This document shows, in pieces, positions 6,814 to 14,592 of a stretch of 40,356 bases of DNA. The position numbers and the translations under genes were made by a program. Position 1 is the stretch's first letter; every line of letters starts with the position of its first letter. The DNA is taken from assembly GCA_002878375.1 (NCBI GenBank), contig NIRF01000012.1, positions 1 to 40,356 on the forward strand, read 5' to 3'. This stretch comes from Dictyoglomus sp. NZ13-RE01. Lineage in GTDB: Bacteria > Dictyoglomota > Dictyoglomia > Dictyoglomales > Dictyoglomaceae. Under the pieces are notes generated by a model. That model saw only the letters and a list, made by a program, of their open reading frames with translations, was not told the origin of the DNA and did no database searches.

Positions 6814-7749
6814 ATGGAAAGAAGAAAGGAATTATTACTGCTAATACTGATTTTGATTTTAGTCTTCTTCGTATCCATATGGACGGGAGGGGGGATTTCA
6901 AACACTAATATATTCTGGAATCTAAGACTGCCAAGAAGCTTATTAGTTATCTTGGTGGGAGGAAATTTGGCTATTTCAGGAGCCATCCTACAAGGATATT
7001 TTCATAATTTTCTCGCAGAACCTCATATTATCGGTATTTCTTCTGGAGCTGCCCTTGGAGCAACTATTTATTTTATTCTTGCAGGTGGCACATGGGAAAT
7101 TGATCCCCTATTGACACCCTGGATGTCCCTTTTAGGAGCTTTCTTTGTACTAATAATTCTGGTTTTTTGGAATAAAAAGTTTAAACTAAATTCTCAGCTT
7201 ATACTTCTTGGAGTTTCTCTTAATGCGTTACTTTCGTCTATTATCTCTTTTCTGCTTTTCTGGAATCAAAAGGTCTTTCAAGGTATATACTTTTGGATAC
7301 TTGGAGGGTTCAACGGTAAAGGGTGGAGACATTTAGAAATTACTTTTTTTTACTCTTTAATTGCTATTCCATGGGCATTTATTTGGAGGGATAAATTTAA
7401 TATACTATCTTTAAGCGAAGAAGAGGCTTATAGCTTAGGATTAGATGTTAGAAAATATGAAACATATTTATTAATATTGATCTCTCTTTTAATAGCTCCA
7501 TCTGTTGCAACATCTGGAATTATTGGCTTTATTGGACTAATATCTCCACATATTATGAGACTATGGAAAACTTCAGACTATAAATGGCTTATACCCTCAA
7601 GCTTTCTTGCAGGAGCTATAATATTAACTATCTCTGATATTGTTGCAAGAAATATATTCTATCCTTCAGAACTACCTATTGGCATCATTACCTCTTTTTT
7701 GGGAGTTCCCTTTTTTATCTATCTTTTAATGAGGAGTAAAAATGATTAG
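6814..7749 (+). CDS. btuC: Vitamin B12 ABC transporter permease
   Basis: 311 residues of the FecCD/BtuC family, with about ten membrane segments. Motifs include LRLPRSLLVILVGGNLAISG, the ISSGAALGA loop and SGIIGFIGLISPHIMR, which contacts the ATPase. It is slightly shorter than most family members, with a short N-terminus before the first membrane span. The gene follows btuF after 11 bases. There is no convincing Shine-Dalgarno sequence before its ATG, so translation may depend on coupling to btuF. It overlaps btuD by eight bases. Corrinoid specificity comes from the riboswitch rather than from the protein itself. Confidence 0.92.
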   Translation: MERRKELLLLILILILVFFVSIWTGGGISNTNIFWNLRLPRSLLVILVGGNLAISGAILQGYFHNFLAEPHIIGISSGAALGATIYFILAGGTWEIDPLLTPWMSLLGAFFVLIILVFWNKKFKLNSQLILLGVSLNALLSSIISFLLFWNQKVFQGIYFWILGGFNGKGWRHLEITFFYSLIAIPWAFIWRDKFNILSLSEEEAYSLGLDVRKYETYLLILISLLIAPSVATSGIIGFIGLISPHIMRLWKTSDYKWLIPSSFLAGAIILTISDIVARNIFYPSELPIGIITSFLGVPFFIYLLMRSKND

Positions 7750-8500
7750 AATAGAGAACTTAACGGCAGGATACAATTCTAACATTGTTATAAAAAATTT
7801 AAGCTGGAGTTCTCCAGAAAAGGGGTTTGTAGGAATTTTAGGACCAAATGGAGCAGGAAAAACTACTTTTTTAAGGATATTAATAAAATACTTACTACCA
7901 AAAGAAGGTTATGTTTTTATAAAAGGGAAAGAGATTAGAGAATATAAACAAAAAGATCTTGCAAAAATTGTAGCTTTTCTTCCTCAAAAAAGTATTCCAG
8001 ACCTATCATTTACCGTAGAAGAATATATTTCACTGGGTAGGTATCCATACTCTCGCTTTTGGTACTCTCTTAGCAGGAAAGATAAGGAAAAAATCCGCAA
8101 TATAATGGAAATTACTGAAACTATTAAACTTAAAGATAAAAAACTATTTCAGCTTTCAGGAGGAGAACAGCAAAGAGTAAACTTAGCAAGAGCCTTAATC
8201 CAAGAACCTAAAATATTATTATTGGACGAACCAACAAATAATTTAGACCCTTACTACCAAATATACTTTTTAGAATATATTAAGAAATTGGGGAAAGAAA
8301 TTCTTGTTATATCAAGTATTCATGATATAAATTTAGCCTCAATATATTCGGATTACATCATGTTTTTAAAAGATGGAACACTATATAAATATGGAGAAAA
8401 AGAAGAAGTTTTAACCCTTCAAAACCTAAAAAAAGTTTATAATTTATCCTTTATAGAAGTTACAACTCCAAAAGGAAAAATATTTTTACCAGTCAGGTAA
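7742..8500 (+). CDS. btuD: Vitamin B12 ABC transporter ATPase
   Basis: 252 residues. Walker A is GPNGAGKTT (34-42), the Q-loop is in FLPQKS, the signature is LSGGEQQR, Walker B is ILLLDEP, and the switch His lies in SSIHDINLAS. It is the FepC/BtuD type of ATPase that pairs with FecCD permeases. The start codon lies inside the end of btuC, with AGGAG five bases upstream, so the two are translationally coupled. It is the last gene of the riboswitch-controlled operon. Its 3' end overlaps the convergent membrane-protein gene (8486-9091) by 15 bases, with no terminator visible between them. Confidence 0.92.
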   Translation: MIRIENLTAGYNSNIVIKNLSWSSPEKGFVGILGPNGAGKTTFLRILIKYLLPKEGYVFIKGKEIREYKQKDLAKIVAFLPQKSIPDLSFTVEEYISLGRYPYSRFWYSLSRKDKEKIRNIMEITETIKLKDKKLFQLSGGEQQRVNLARALIQEPKILLLDEPTNNLDPYYQIYFLEYIKKLGKEILVISSIHDINLASIYSDYIMFLKDGTLYKYGEKEEVLTLQNLKKVYNLSFIEVTTPKGKIFLPVR

Positions 8501-9091
8501 AGGAGTTCTTGACATATACCTTTCAATTAACCATGTTCTTATAATTAGAGATAGAAGAATACCAAAAACAAACCATGATAAAGTAGAGATAAACAAAATA
8601 ACAAAAGTGTATAGAAATATCTTGGATTCAATCTTTCTTGCTGCAAGGACAAAATGTTTACTTAGCGTAATTTCTCCTTTTACGCCCCCAGGATATTCTC
8701 TAAAAGTCCATATATTACTTAATAAACTTGGAATGTTGAAATTGAAGAAATAAAAACCAAAAGCAAAACCACATAGTATTTCATAAATAGTTTTTGAAAA
8801 TCCAGCATAGGTTACAAGATACCATACAAAAATTATGTATATTATAACCACAAAGTTTAAAACCCAAAAGCCAAAGGAAGGCTTCTTTTTTTCCTCTTTC
8901 TTTTTCTCCTCCTCTTTTCTCCATGGAGGTACAATTTCTTTTTTACCTTCCACTGGTCTACCCTCTACGCTAACAAATTTACTTGCATCCTCTTTATAGG
9001 CAATCTCCTCTCTTTTCTCTAATCTTCTTGACCAGATTAGTAAAAAAGTTAAAAGAATCGGCATAAACCATGGTTGATAAATTAATCCCAT
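8486..9091 (-). CDS. Hypothetical membrane protein
   Basis: 201 residues that I do not assign to a family. A first hydrophobic segment (about 7-20) is followed by a charged, Lys/Glu-rich stretch (about 22-70, with KKEEKKK) that probably lies in the cytoplasm or forms a coil. Two hydrophobic hairpins come next (about 73-120 and 158-188). It starts at an ATG preceded by AAGGGGG and lies two bases after rpe, as the last gene of the rsmB-rlmN-PASTA-rpe operon. In Firmicutes this slot often holds thiN or unrelated genes, so context gives no function. It is probably lineage-specific. Confidence 0.7.
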   Translation of the reverse strand: MGLIYQPWFMPILLTFLLIWSRRLEKREEIAYKEDASKFVSVEGRPVEGKKEIVPPWRKEEEKKKEEKKKPSFGFWVLNFVVIIYIIFVWYLVTYAGFSKTIYEILCGFAFGFYFFNFNIPSLLSNIWTFREYPGGVKGEITLSKHFVLAARKIESKIFLYTFVILFISTLSWFVFGILLSLIIRTWLIERYMSRTPLPDW

Positions 9092-9093
9092 CT

Positions 9094-9753
9094 CTAAACC
9101 CCCTTAAAATTAAAAGATTTATAATATAGAACTACAGATCTTGGATCCTCATCCTCGAATATTCCTACACCACTAACAATTATATTTGCCCCGTTTTCAA
9201 TAACAGAGCCCACAGTATTCCTATCAATACCACCATCTACCATTATATCAAGATTTTTTTTACTATTTAAAGCCTTTTTCCTTAACTCATATATCTTTCT
9301 TAAAGTAAAAGGTATCAATTCCTGTCCCCCAAAACCTGGATTTACTGTCATAATTAATACCATATCAATCTCATCTAAAAGATAATCTAAAGAAGAAAGA
9401 GGAGTTGCAGGATTTAAGACCAAATAAGGTCTTACACCTTTGCTTTGAATATACTTTATTAATCTTTGAGGATGATAAGTAGCTTCAACATGAAAGCCCA
9501 ACTCATCTACTCCTGCAGAAATAAAAGCATCTACAAATAATTCTGGTCTCTCTACCATTAAATGCACATTTAATGGCTTATTTGCAATCTTTTTTATGGT
9601 TTTAACAAAGGAAGGTCCATAACTAAGATTAGGTACAAAATGCCCGTCCATTATATCTACATGCCATGCATCTATAATATCCTCAATCTCTTTCATTGAC
9701 TCTTCAATCCTTAATAAATTTACTGCTAAAAGTGAAGGATATACTTTTATCAT
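9094..9753 (-). CDS. rpe: Ribulose-phosphate 3-epimerase
   Basis: 219 residues, the normal length. A TIM-barrel enzyme interconverting ribulose 5-phosphate and xylulose 5-phosphate in the pentose phosphate pathway. Visible signatures are PSLLAVNLLRIEE, WHVDIMDGHFVPNLSYGP (metal-binding His and Asp), HLMVERP, MTVNPGFGGQ and the phosphate-binding VDGGIDRNT and SGVGIF. The start has AAGGAGG five bases upstream, and that SD overlaps the stop of the PASTA gene. Its place after the PASTA gene mirrors the Firmicutes order prkC-rsgA-rpe, though rsgA is absent here. It could serve xylose metabolism from the xylan module, but it is a general enzyme. Confidence 0.96.
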   Translation of the reverse strand: MIKVYPSLLAVNLLRIEESMKEIEDIIDAWHVDIMDGHFVPNLSYGPSFVKTIKKIANKPLNVHLMVERPELFVDAFISAGVDELGFHVEATYHPQRLIKYIQSKGVRPYLVLNPATPLSSLDYLLDEIDMVLIMTVNPGFGGQELIPFTLRKIYELRKKALNSKKNLDIMVDGGIDRNTVGSVIENGANIIVSGVGIFEDEDPRSVVLYYKSFNFKGV

Positions 9754-9763
9754 AACTACCTCC

Positions 9764-10333
9764 TTAAGGAGTCATGGTCTCTGTTTGCTCAGTACCTGTT
9801 TCCGTACTTTCTAAAGGTGTTTGAGTATTAATAGATGAAGACTCAGTCCAAAGAAGGATATTGCTACCTTTTTCTACAAAAAAATTACTATCTGGTACTT
9901 GTCTAACAACATATCCATTTTCTGAGGGAGTTACCTCAACTCTTAATCCAAGTTTTTCTAACAAATTTCTTGCATCTTCAACATTCATATGTTTAACATC
10001 AGGAACCAAAACTAATTTTGCAGGCTGACTAACCCATAGATCAATTATGCTTCCTTTTACTGTTCTTGTTATTGGGTTTTGATCAACAACAATAATATCA
10101 TTCTTTGATTTATCAACTACTACCCCTATTATCCTACATCTAAAACCATTTTCCGAAAGTAATTTTGTAGCAGTTATTATATCTTTACCTCTTACATCCG
10201 GTACATTCACTATATCACTCTTAGGGACAAAAAATATGTTTATAATACTGTATACATTTAGAGCAATTAAGAGTATTAAAAGACCAATAAGAATATATGG
10301 AGTATATTCAAAAATTTTATTCTGTTTCTTCAT
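9764..10333 (-). CDS. PASTA-domain membrane protein without a kinase domain
   Basis: 189 residues. A short cytoplasmic N-terminus (MKKQNKIFEY) precedes one membrane span (about 13-36). Two PASTA domains follow, about 42-104 (VPDVRGKDIITATKLLSENG) and 108-164 (VPDVKHMNVEDARNLLEKLG), and a Ser/Thr/Glu-rich tail (165-189). PASTA domains bind peptidoglycan fragments and normally form the outer part of PrkC/Stk-type Ser/Thr kinases or of some penicillin-binding proteins. No kinase or transpeptidase domain is present, and the gene begins inside the end of rlmN (17-base overlap), so it is not a truncated fragment of a longer frame. The position rlmN-(here)-rpe is where prkC sits in many Firmicutes. 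Confidence 0.88.
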   Translation of the reverse strand: MKKQNKIFEYTPYILIGLLILLIALNVYSIINIFFVPKSDIVNVPDVRGKDIITATKLLSENGFRCRIIGVVVDKSKNDIIVVDQNPITRTVKGSIIDLWVSQPAKLVLVPDVKHMNVEDARNLLEKLGLRVEVTPSENGYVVRQVPDSNFFVEKGSNILLWTESSSINTQTPLESTETGTEQTETMTP

Positions 10334-11378
10334 TTTTTCTAATCCACCTCACTACATATTTTCCTCTCAATTGTCCACATCCAGCCTTAATTTCTTCTCC
10401 CTTAGAAATTCTTAATGTCACATTAATACCGTGATCCATCAAATAATTTTCAAATTTTTTTATCTTCATAAGGGATGGTCTACTCCATGGAAATTCATCC
10501 ACAGGATTCCAGGGAATTAAATTTACATGGGCAGGTCTTCCTTTTAAAAGTTCTACCAATTTTTTAGCCATTTCTTGAGTATCATTTATGTCTTCCAATA
10601 GAACATACTCAAAACTAATTCTTCTCTTTGTTCTTTCCGCATAGTACCATACAGCTGGCATCAGTTCCTCTAATGGGTATTTTTTGTTTATAGGGACAAG
10701 AAGATTTCTTAATTGATTATCTGGAGCATGTAAAGAAATAGCAAGAGTTAGTGGTATCCCCTCCCCTGCCAATTTATAAATTTCTGGAACAATTCCTACT
10801 GTAGAAATAGAAATATGTCTTGCCCCCATATTTAACCCCCATGAGGAATGTATTACTCTTATAGATTTCATTACATTATCATAATTAGCTAAGGGCTCTC
10901 CCATTCCCATATAAACCACATTAGTTAGATCTTTTTTTTCACTTTTTAGAATCAATTTTGCGAGTAAAACCTGTGAAACTATCTCACCACAAGAAAGATT
11001 CCTTTTAAATCCTATAAGTCCAGTAGCGCAAAATTGACACCTAAAAGCACATCCAACTTGTGTAGATACGCATAGTGTCTGTCTATTTTGATGATACATA
11101 AGTACAGCCTCAATAGTTTCTCCATCCCAAAGCCTTAACAAAAATTTCTTTGTATCCTTCTCTTCTATAGTCTCTATGACTTCAGGTAAGTCAAAAGAAA
11201 AATCTTCATACAGTTTTTCTCTTAGTGACTTAGGAAGGTTAGACATATCTAATGGATTTAAAACAAGTTTTTTATAAATCCAATCCAATATTTGACCTGC
11301 CCTATAGGGTGGCTCACCAATTTTAGCCATATAATTTTTTAGTTCTTCAATATTATAAGAATAAATACTATCCTTCAT
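10317..11378 (-). CDS. rlmN: Dual-specificity rRNA/tRNA adenine C2-methyltransferase RlmN
   Basis: 353 residues, normal length. A radical-SAM enzyme that methylates C2 of A2503 in 23S rRNA and A37 in some tRNAs. The 4Fe-4S cluster motif is C110-AFR-C114-QF-C117, within QVGCAFRCQFCATGLIGFKR. The methyl-carrying Cys of the family corresponds to C334 in GEEIKAGCGQLRG. MGMGEPLANYDNV binds SAM, and SLHAPDNQLRNLLVPIN is a further family signature. It overlaps rsmB by 11 bases upstream and the PASTA gene by 17 bases downstream, in a compact minus-strand operon. Confidence 0.97.
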   Translation of the reverse strand: MKDSIYSYNIEELKNYMAKIGEPPYRAGQILDWIYKKLVLNPLDMSNLPKSLREKLYEDFSFDLPEVIETIEEKDTKKFLLRLWDGETIEAVLMYHQNRQTLCVSTQVGCAFRCQFCATGLIGFKRNLSCGEIVSQVLLAKLILKSEKKDLTNVVYMGMGEPLANYDNVMKSIRVIHSSWGLNMGARHISISTVGIVPEIYKLAGEGIPLTLAISLHAPDNQLRNLLVPINKKYPLEELMPAVWYYAERTKRRISFEYVLLEDINDTQEMAKKLVELLKGRPAHVNLIPWNPVDEFPWSRPSLMKIKKFENYLMDHGINVTLRISKGEEIKAGCGQLRGKYVVRWIRKNEETE

Positions 11379-12660
11379 TTTTGATTAAGGCTATAAAAAA
11401 TCCATCAGTATTGTATTCATAGGGAATTATTTTTAAAAAACCTCTATATAAGCTATCTTTGAAATGAAAATTCTTCAACTTAAAATTTATATTTTCTTTC
11501 AGAAAGCTTAAAACTACTGTTTCATTTTCCTGCCATGTCAAAGTGCAAGTACTATATAAAATTTCTCCTCCTCTTTTTACTAATTTTCCAGCTCTTTTTA
11601 ACATAGCAAGCTGAAGTTTTGAAAGCTCATATACATCCTCTCTTTTTCTTCGCCATTTAATTTCTGGCTTATGCCTTAAGACACCAAGCCCAGTACACGG
11701 AGCATCCAAAAGAACTTTATCAAAAGTACCATCTAAGCTCTCAGGAATACTTAAAACATCCATATTAAGAGTTTCTATTATGCTAATTCCTAATCTTTTA
11801 GCATTCTTCTCTATCAATTTTATTCTCGTTGAATTTTTATCAATAGAAACTATTTTCCCTCTGTTATTCATAAGCTCCGCAAGATGAGTTGACTTTGTAC
11901 CAGGAGCGGAGCACAAATCTGCAACCCTTTCTCCTGGTTTTGGATTTAATATTAATGAAGTTAACATACTTGCTTCACTTTGTACTGTAAAATAACCTTT
12001 CTTAAAAAGTTCATAGTTTTCAAAATCAAATCCATTCTCTATTATTAAGGCATCCTCTACCAATAAGCCATCTCTGTATTTAATTCTATCTTTTTCTAAC
12101 AGTTTTTTTAATTCTTCTTTATTAGTTTTTAATTTGTTTACCCTAATAGAAATTGGGGCTGGAAAATTATTAGCTTCAGCTATTTTAATAGCAATTTCAT
12201 CTCCTAAATATTCTTTCCATTCATCTAATATCCATTGAGGATGAGAAAGCTTAACATCTTCGGGTAAATTAGAAAAATCATAATTTTCGTTAACAATTTT
12301 TCTAATAACCGCATTTATGAGATTTTTCTCTTTTTTCGCCTTCATCTTTGCTATTTCTACTAACTCATTCATTGCTACAGGTAAAATTGTATTCTCTAAG
12401 AAATATTTATGATAAACTGCCATTCTTAAAAGAATTTTTGACCACAGAGATAAATCATCAGGTTTTTTAACAAATCTTTTCCAAACAGCATCAAGAGTTA
12501 ATTGCCATCTCAAAATTCCATAAACAAGTTCTGTTATAAAAGATTTCTCTTTTTGGGATAAATCTAAAGAGGGAAGGAAACTTCTTAACATCAAGTTGGC
12601 GTATCCTTCCCTCTTTTCTATTTCATAAAGAATCTCAACCGCCTTTAATCTTGCTCTCAT
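11368..12660 (-). CDS. rsmB: 16S rRNA (cytosine-967-C5)-methyltransferase RsmB
   Basis: 430 residues. The N-terminal third (1-130) is the NusB-like RNA-binding domain (RARLKAVEILYEIEK, FITELVYGIL). The C-terminal part is a Rossmann methyltransferase with ADLCSAPGTKSTHLA (SAM site), the catalytic DAPCTGLGVLRHKPEIKW (C322) and YSTCTLTWQENE (C372), the two-Cys arrangement of m5C methyltransferases. It shares one base with the upstream protease gene and overlaps rlmN, consistent with the conserved yugP-rsmB-rlmN order of Clostridia-like genomes. Confidence 0.96.
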   Translation of the reverse strand: MRARLKAVEILYEIEKREGYANLMLRSFLPSLDLSQKEKSFITELVYGILRWQLTLDAVWKRFVKKPDDLSLWSKILLRMAVYHKYFLENTILPVAMNELVEIAKMKAKKEKNLINAVIRKIVNENYDFSNLPEDVKLSHPQWILDEWKEYLGDEIAIKIAEANNFPAPISIRVNKLKTNKEELKKLLEKDRIKYRDGLLVEDALIIENGFDFENYELFKKGYFTVQSEASMLTSLILNPKPGERVADLCSAPGTKSTHLAELMNNRGKIVSIDKNSTRIKLIEKNAKRLGISIIETLNMDVLSIPESLDGTFDKVLLDAPCTGLGVLRHKPEIKWRRKREDVYELSKLQLAMLKRAGKLVKRGGEILYSTCTLTWQENETVVLSFLKENINFKLKNFHFKDSLYRGFLKIIPYEYNTDGFFIALIKNEG

Positions 12661-13349
12661 TAATCTCTTCTTCTCATATTTGCTAAAAGGATAAGCCTAA
12701 AGAGTTGTAAGATGGCCATAGCAGCTGCTGCAAGATATGTTAATGCAGCTGCATTTAAAACTGCCTTAACACCCTCACTCTCCCTTTGAGTAACAAGCCC
12801 TGTAGTAAGTAAAAGTTCCCTTGCTCTTTTACTGGCATTAAGCTCTACCGGTAAAGTAATAAGATAGAAGAGAACTCCTAAGGAAAACAAAAGAATTCCT
12901 ATATTCATCAAAGAATAGCTTCCAAAGATAAAACCAATTAAGAAGAGAGGAAATGCCATATTTGTACCAAAACCAGCAATAGGCACCAATGAAGATCTGA
13001 GAGCCAAAGCAAAATATCCCTCCGCATGTTGAATAGCATGTCCTATTTCATGGGCACAAACTCCAAGAGCAGAAATGGAAGGTGAGTAGTAAACAGGTTC
13101 CGAAAGTCTTAGGGTTTTTGTCCTTGGATCATAATGATCAGTAAGAGCTCCTGGCGTAAGCTCTACTTTAACATCATATAGTCCAAGAGAGCTTAGTAAT
13201 AGTTTTGCAGCCTCTGCCCCTGTGATTCCTCTTGAATTAGGAATTTGTGAATAATACTCAAAAGTAGATCTTACTTTCCAGCTTGCATAAATACTAAGAA
13301 TTAATGCTGGTAACAATATTATATACGTTGGATCCCAAAAAAAGAACAT
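12660..13349 (-). CDS. YugP-like membrane zinc metallopeptidase
   Basis: 229 residues of the neutral zinc metallopeptidase family PF04298. The motif HEIGHAIQH starts at H100 and supplies the zinc ligands H100 and H104 and the catalytic E101. VELNASKRA, further on, probably supplies the third ligand. Membrane segments lie at about 8-24, 113-160 and 195-222. Natural substrates are not known. It is the first gene of the minus-strand operon with rsmB, rlmN, PASTA and rpe, as in many Clostridia. The start codon is preceded by AGGAGGCGATAAT. Confidence 0.92.
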   Translation of the reverse strand: MFFFWDPTYIILLPALILSIYASWKVRSTFEYYSQIPNSRGITGAEAAKLLLSSLGLYDVKVELTPGALTDHYDPRTKTLRLSEPVYYSPSISALGVCAHEIGHAIQHAEGYFALALRSSLVPIAGFGTNMAFPLFLIGFIFGSYSLMNIGILLFSLGVLFYLITLPVELNASKRARELLLTTGLVTQRESEGVKAVLNAAALTYLAAAAMAILQLFRLILLANMRRRD

Positions 13350-13395
13350 ATATTATCGCCTCCTTCGCTATTTATTTCCATATCTTTAGACTTAT

Positions 13396-13424
13396 ATTAT
13401 ATTATAACTCTTTCAAAAAGTCAT
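13396..13424 (-). promoter_or_regulatory. Possible promoter of the yugP-rsmB-rlmN operon
   Basis: A perfect -10 TATAAT (13396-13401) lies 17 bases from a poor -35 ATGACT (13419-13424) on the minus strand, about 50 bases before the protease gene. The AT-rich tract contains overlapping TATAAT copies, so the exact register is uncertain. Confidence 0.3.
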
Positions 13425-13431
13425 TTTTTGA

Positions 13432-13460
13432 TTGACAATTAGCAAATTTTTAATTATCAT
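13432..13460 (+). promoter_or_regulatory. Promoter of the xylooligosaccharide-type transporter operon
   Basis: Perfect -35 TTGACA (13432-13437), 17-base spacer, -10 TATCAT (13455-13460). This is the same pair and spacing as the tRNA promoter at 178-206. It predicts a leader of about 130 bases before the first permease gene, and it is probably the sole promoter for the seven genes up to 22826. Confidence 0.8.
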
Positions 13461-13473
13461 ACTAAATGAAAAT

Positions 13474-13493
13474 AAACGATTTTTTAAACGATT
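13474..13493 (+). promoter_or_regulatory. Tandem AAACGATT repeats, putative operator
   Basis: Two copies of AAACGATT (13474-13481 and 13486-13493) are spaced 12 bases start to start. They begin about 14 bases after the -10 box, just past the expected transcription start. A repressor bound there would block the transporter and GH67 operon. Which regulator, if any, binds is unknown, and chance is possible in AT-rich DNA. Confidence 0.35.
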
Positions 13494-13598
13494 ATGATTT
13501 AATTCTAAAATGATATATTAAATAAAATAAGATAAAAGGGGGATTAAAACGCCGAAACTCAATAGTTACTACAAAAAATAATAGAAAGGAGGGCTTAG

Positions 13599-14582
13599 AT
13601 GTTACATTATATTTTAAGAAGAATTTTATACATGATTCCCATGATGATTTTAATCTCTATATTAGTTTTTATCGTGATTCAACTTCCCCCAGGAGATTTT
13701 TTAACCTCTTATATTTCTCAACTTGCTACCAGTGGAGAATCTGTTGACCTGGAAACAATTCAGGCATTAAAGGCAAGATACGGCTTGGACAAACCTCTAT
13801 ATATGCAATATTTAATATGGATTTGGAATATGTTTCAAGGCGATTTTGGAAGATCACTACTTTGGAATAGACCTGTCAGTGAACTGATTGGAGAACGTCT
13901 TGCCTTAACATTTGTTGTTTCTCTTTTTACATTAATATTTATTTGGATCGTATCTTTTATTATTGGAGTGTATTCTGCCACACATCAATATTCAATCGGT
14001 GATTATACCTTTACATTATTAGGATATCTTGGTTTAGCTACCCCTAATTTCATGTTAGCTTTAATTATTCTTTGGCTTGCATATTCCTATACAGGAAAAA
14101 ACTTAGCAGGATTATTCTCCCCAGAATATATAAACGCACCATGGAGTTTTGCCAAGTTTGTTGATATGCTAAAGCACATTTGGGTCCCTGTAATAATAGT
14201 AGGAACAAGTGGGACAGCAGGATTAATTAGAACATTAAGAGCAAATCTTTTAGATGAATTAAATAAGGCTTATGTACTAGCAGCAAGAGCTAAAGGACTT
14301 CCAGAAAGAAAAGTAATATTTAAATATCCTTTAAGATTAGCGATGATTCCCTTTATAGGAAGTGTTGGTTGGTCCCTGCCATTTTTAGTCTCTGGTGCAG
14401 AAATTACTTCTATTGTTCTGAATCTACCAACATCAGGTCCTTTACTTTTAAGTGCTCTTCAGAACCAGGATATGTATCTTGCTGGAGCTTTCATACTATT
14501 TTTAAGTCTATTAACACTTTTAGGGACTCTCATTTCTGATATTCTTTTGGCTTGGGTAGATCCAAGAATTAGATTCGAGTAG
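13599..14582 (+). CDS. Opp/Dpp-type ABC permease, OppB-like
   Basis: 327 residues with six membrane segments. The N-terminal MLHYILRRILYMIPMMILIS and the LKARYGLDKPLYMQYLIW segment are typical of OppB/DppB proteins. The EAA loop, which contacts the ATPase, is in NKAYVLAARAKGLPERKVIFKY. AAAGGAGG lies six bases before the ATG. It is the first gene of an operon encoding a complete importer with the next four genes. Such transporters carry peptides in many bacteria, but in thermophiles such as Thermotoga a large group imports oligosaccharides, and the downstream GH67 gene points to xylan-derived oligosaccharides here. Confidence 0.9.
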   Translation: MLHYILRRILYMIPMMILISILVFIVIQLPPGDFLTSYISQLATSGESVDLETIQALKARYGLDKPLYMQYLIWIWNMFQGDFGRSLLWNRPVSELIGERLALTFVVSLFTLIFIWIVSFIIGVYSATHQYSIGDYTFTLLGYLGLATPNFMLALIILWLAYSYTGKNLAGLFSPEYINAPWSFAKFVDMLKHIWVPVIIVGTSGTAGLIRTLRANLLDELNKAYVLAARAKGLPERKVIFKYPLRLAMIPFIGSVGWSLPFLVSGAEITSIVLNLPTSGPLLLSALQNQDMYLAGAFILFLSLLTLLGTLISDILLAWVDPRIRFE

Positions 14583-14592
14583 GGGGTATATT

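Noticed and set aside
9760-9771. Palindrome CTCCTTAAGGAG over the rpe ribosome site as a regulatory hairpin
   Set aside because: The stem would be only four base pairs around TTAA, and the symmetry follows from an SD placed after a CCT-TAA stop. It is too weak to claim.
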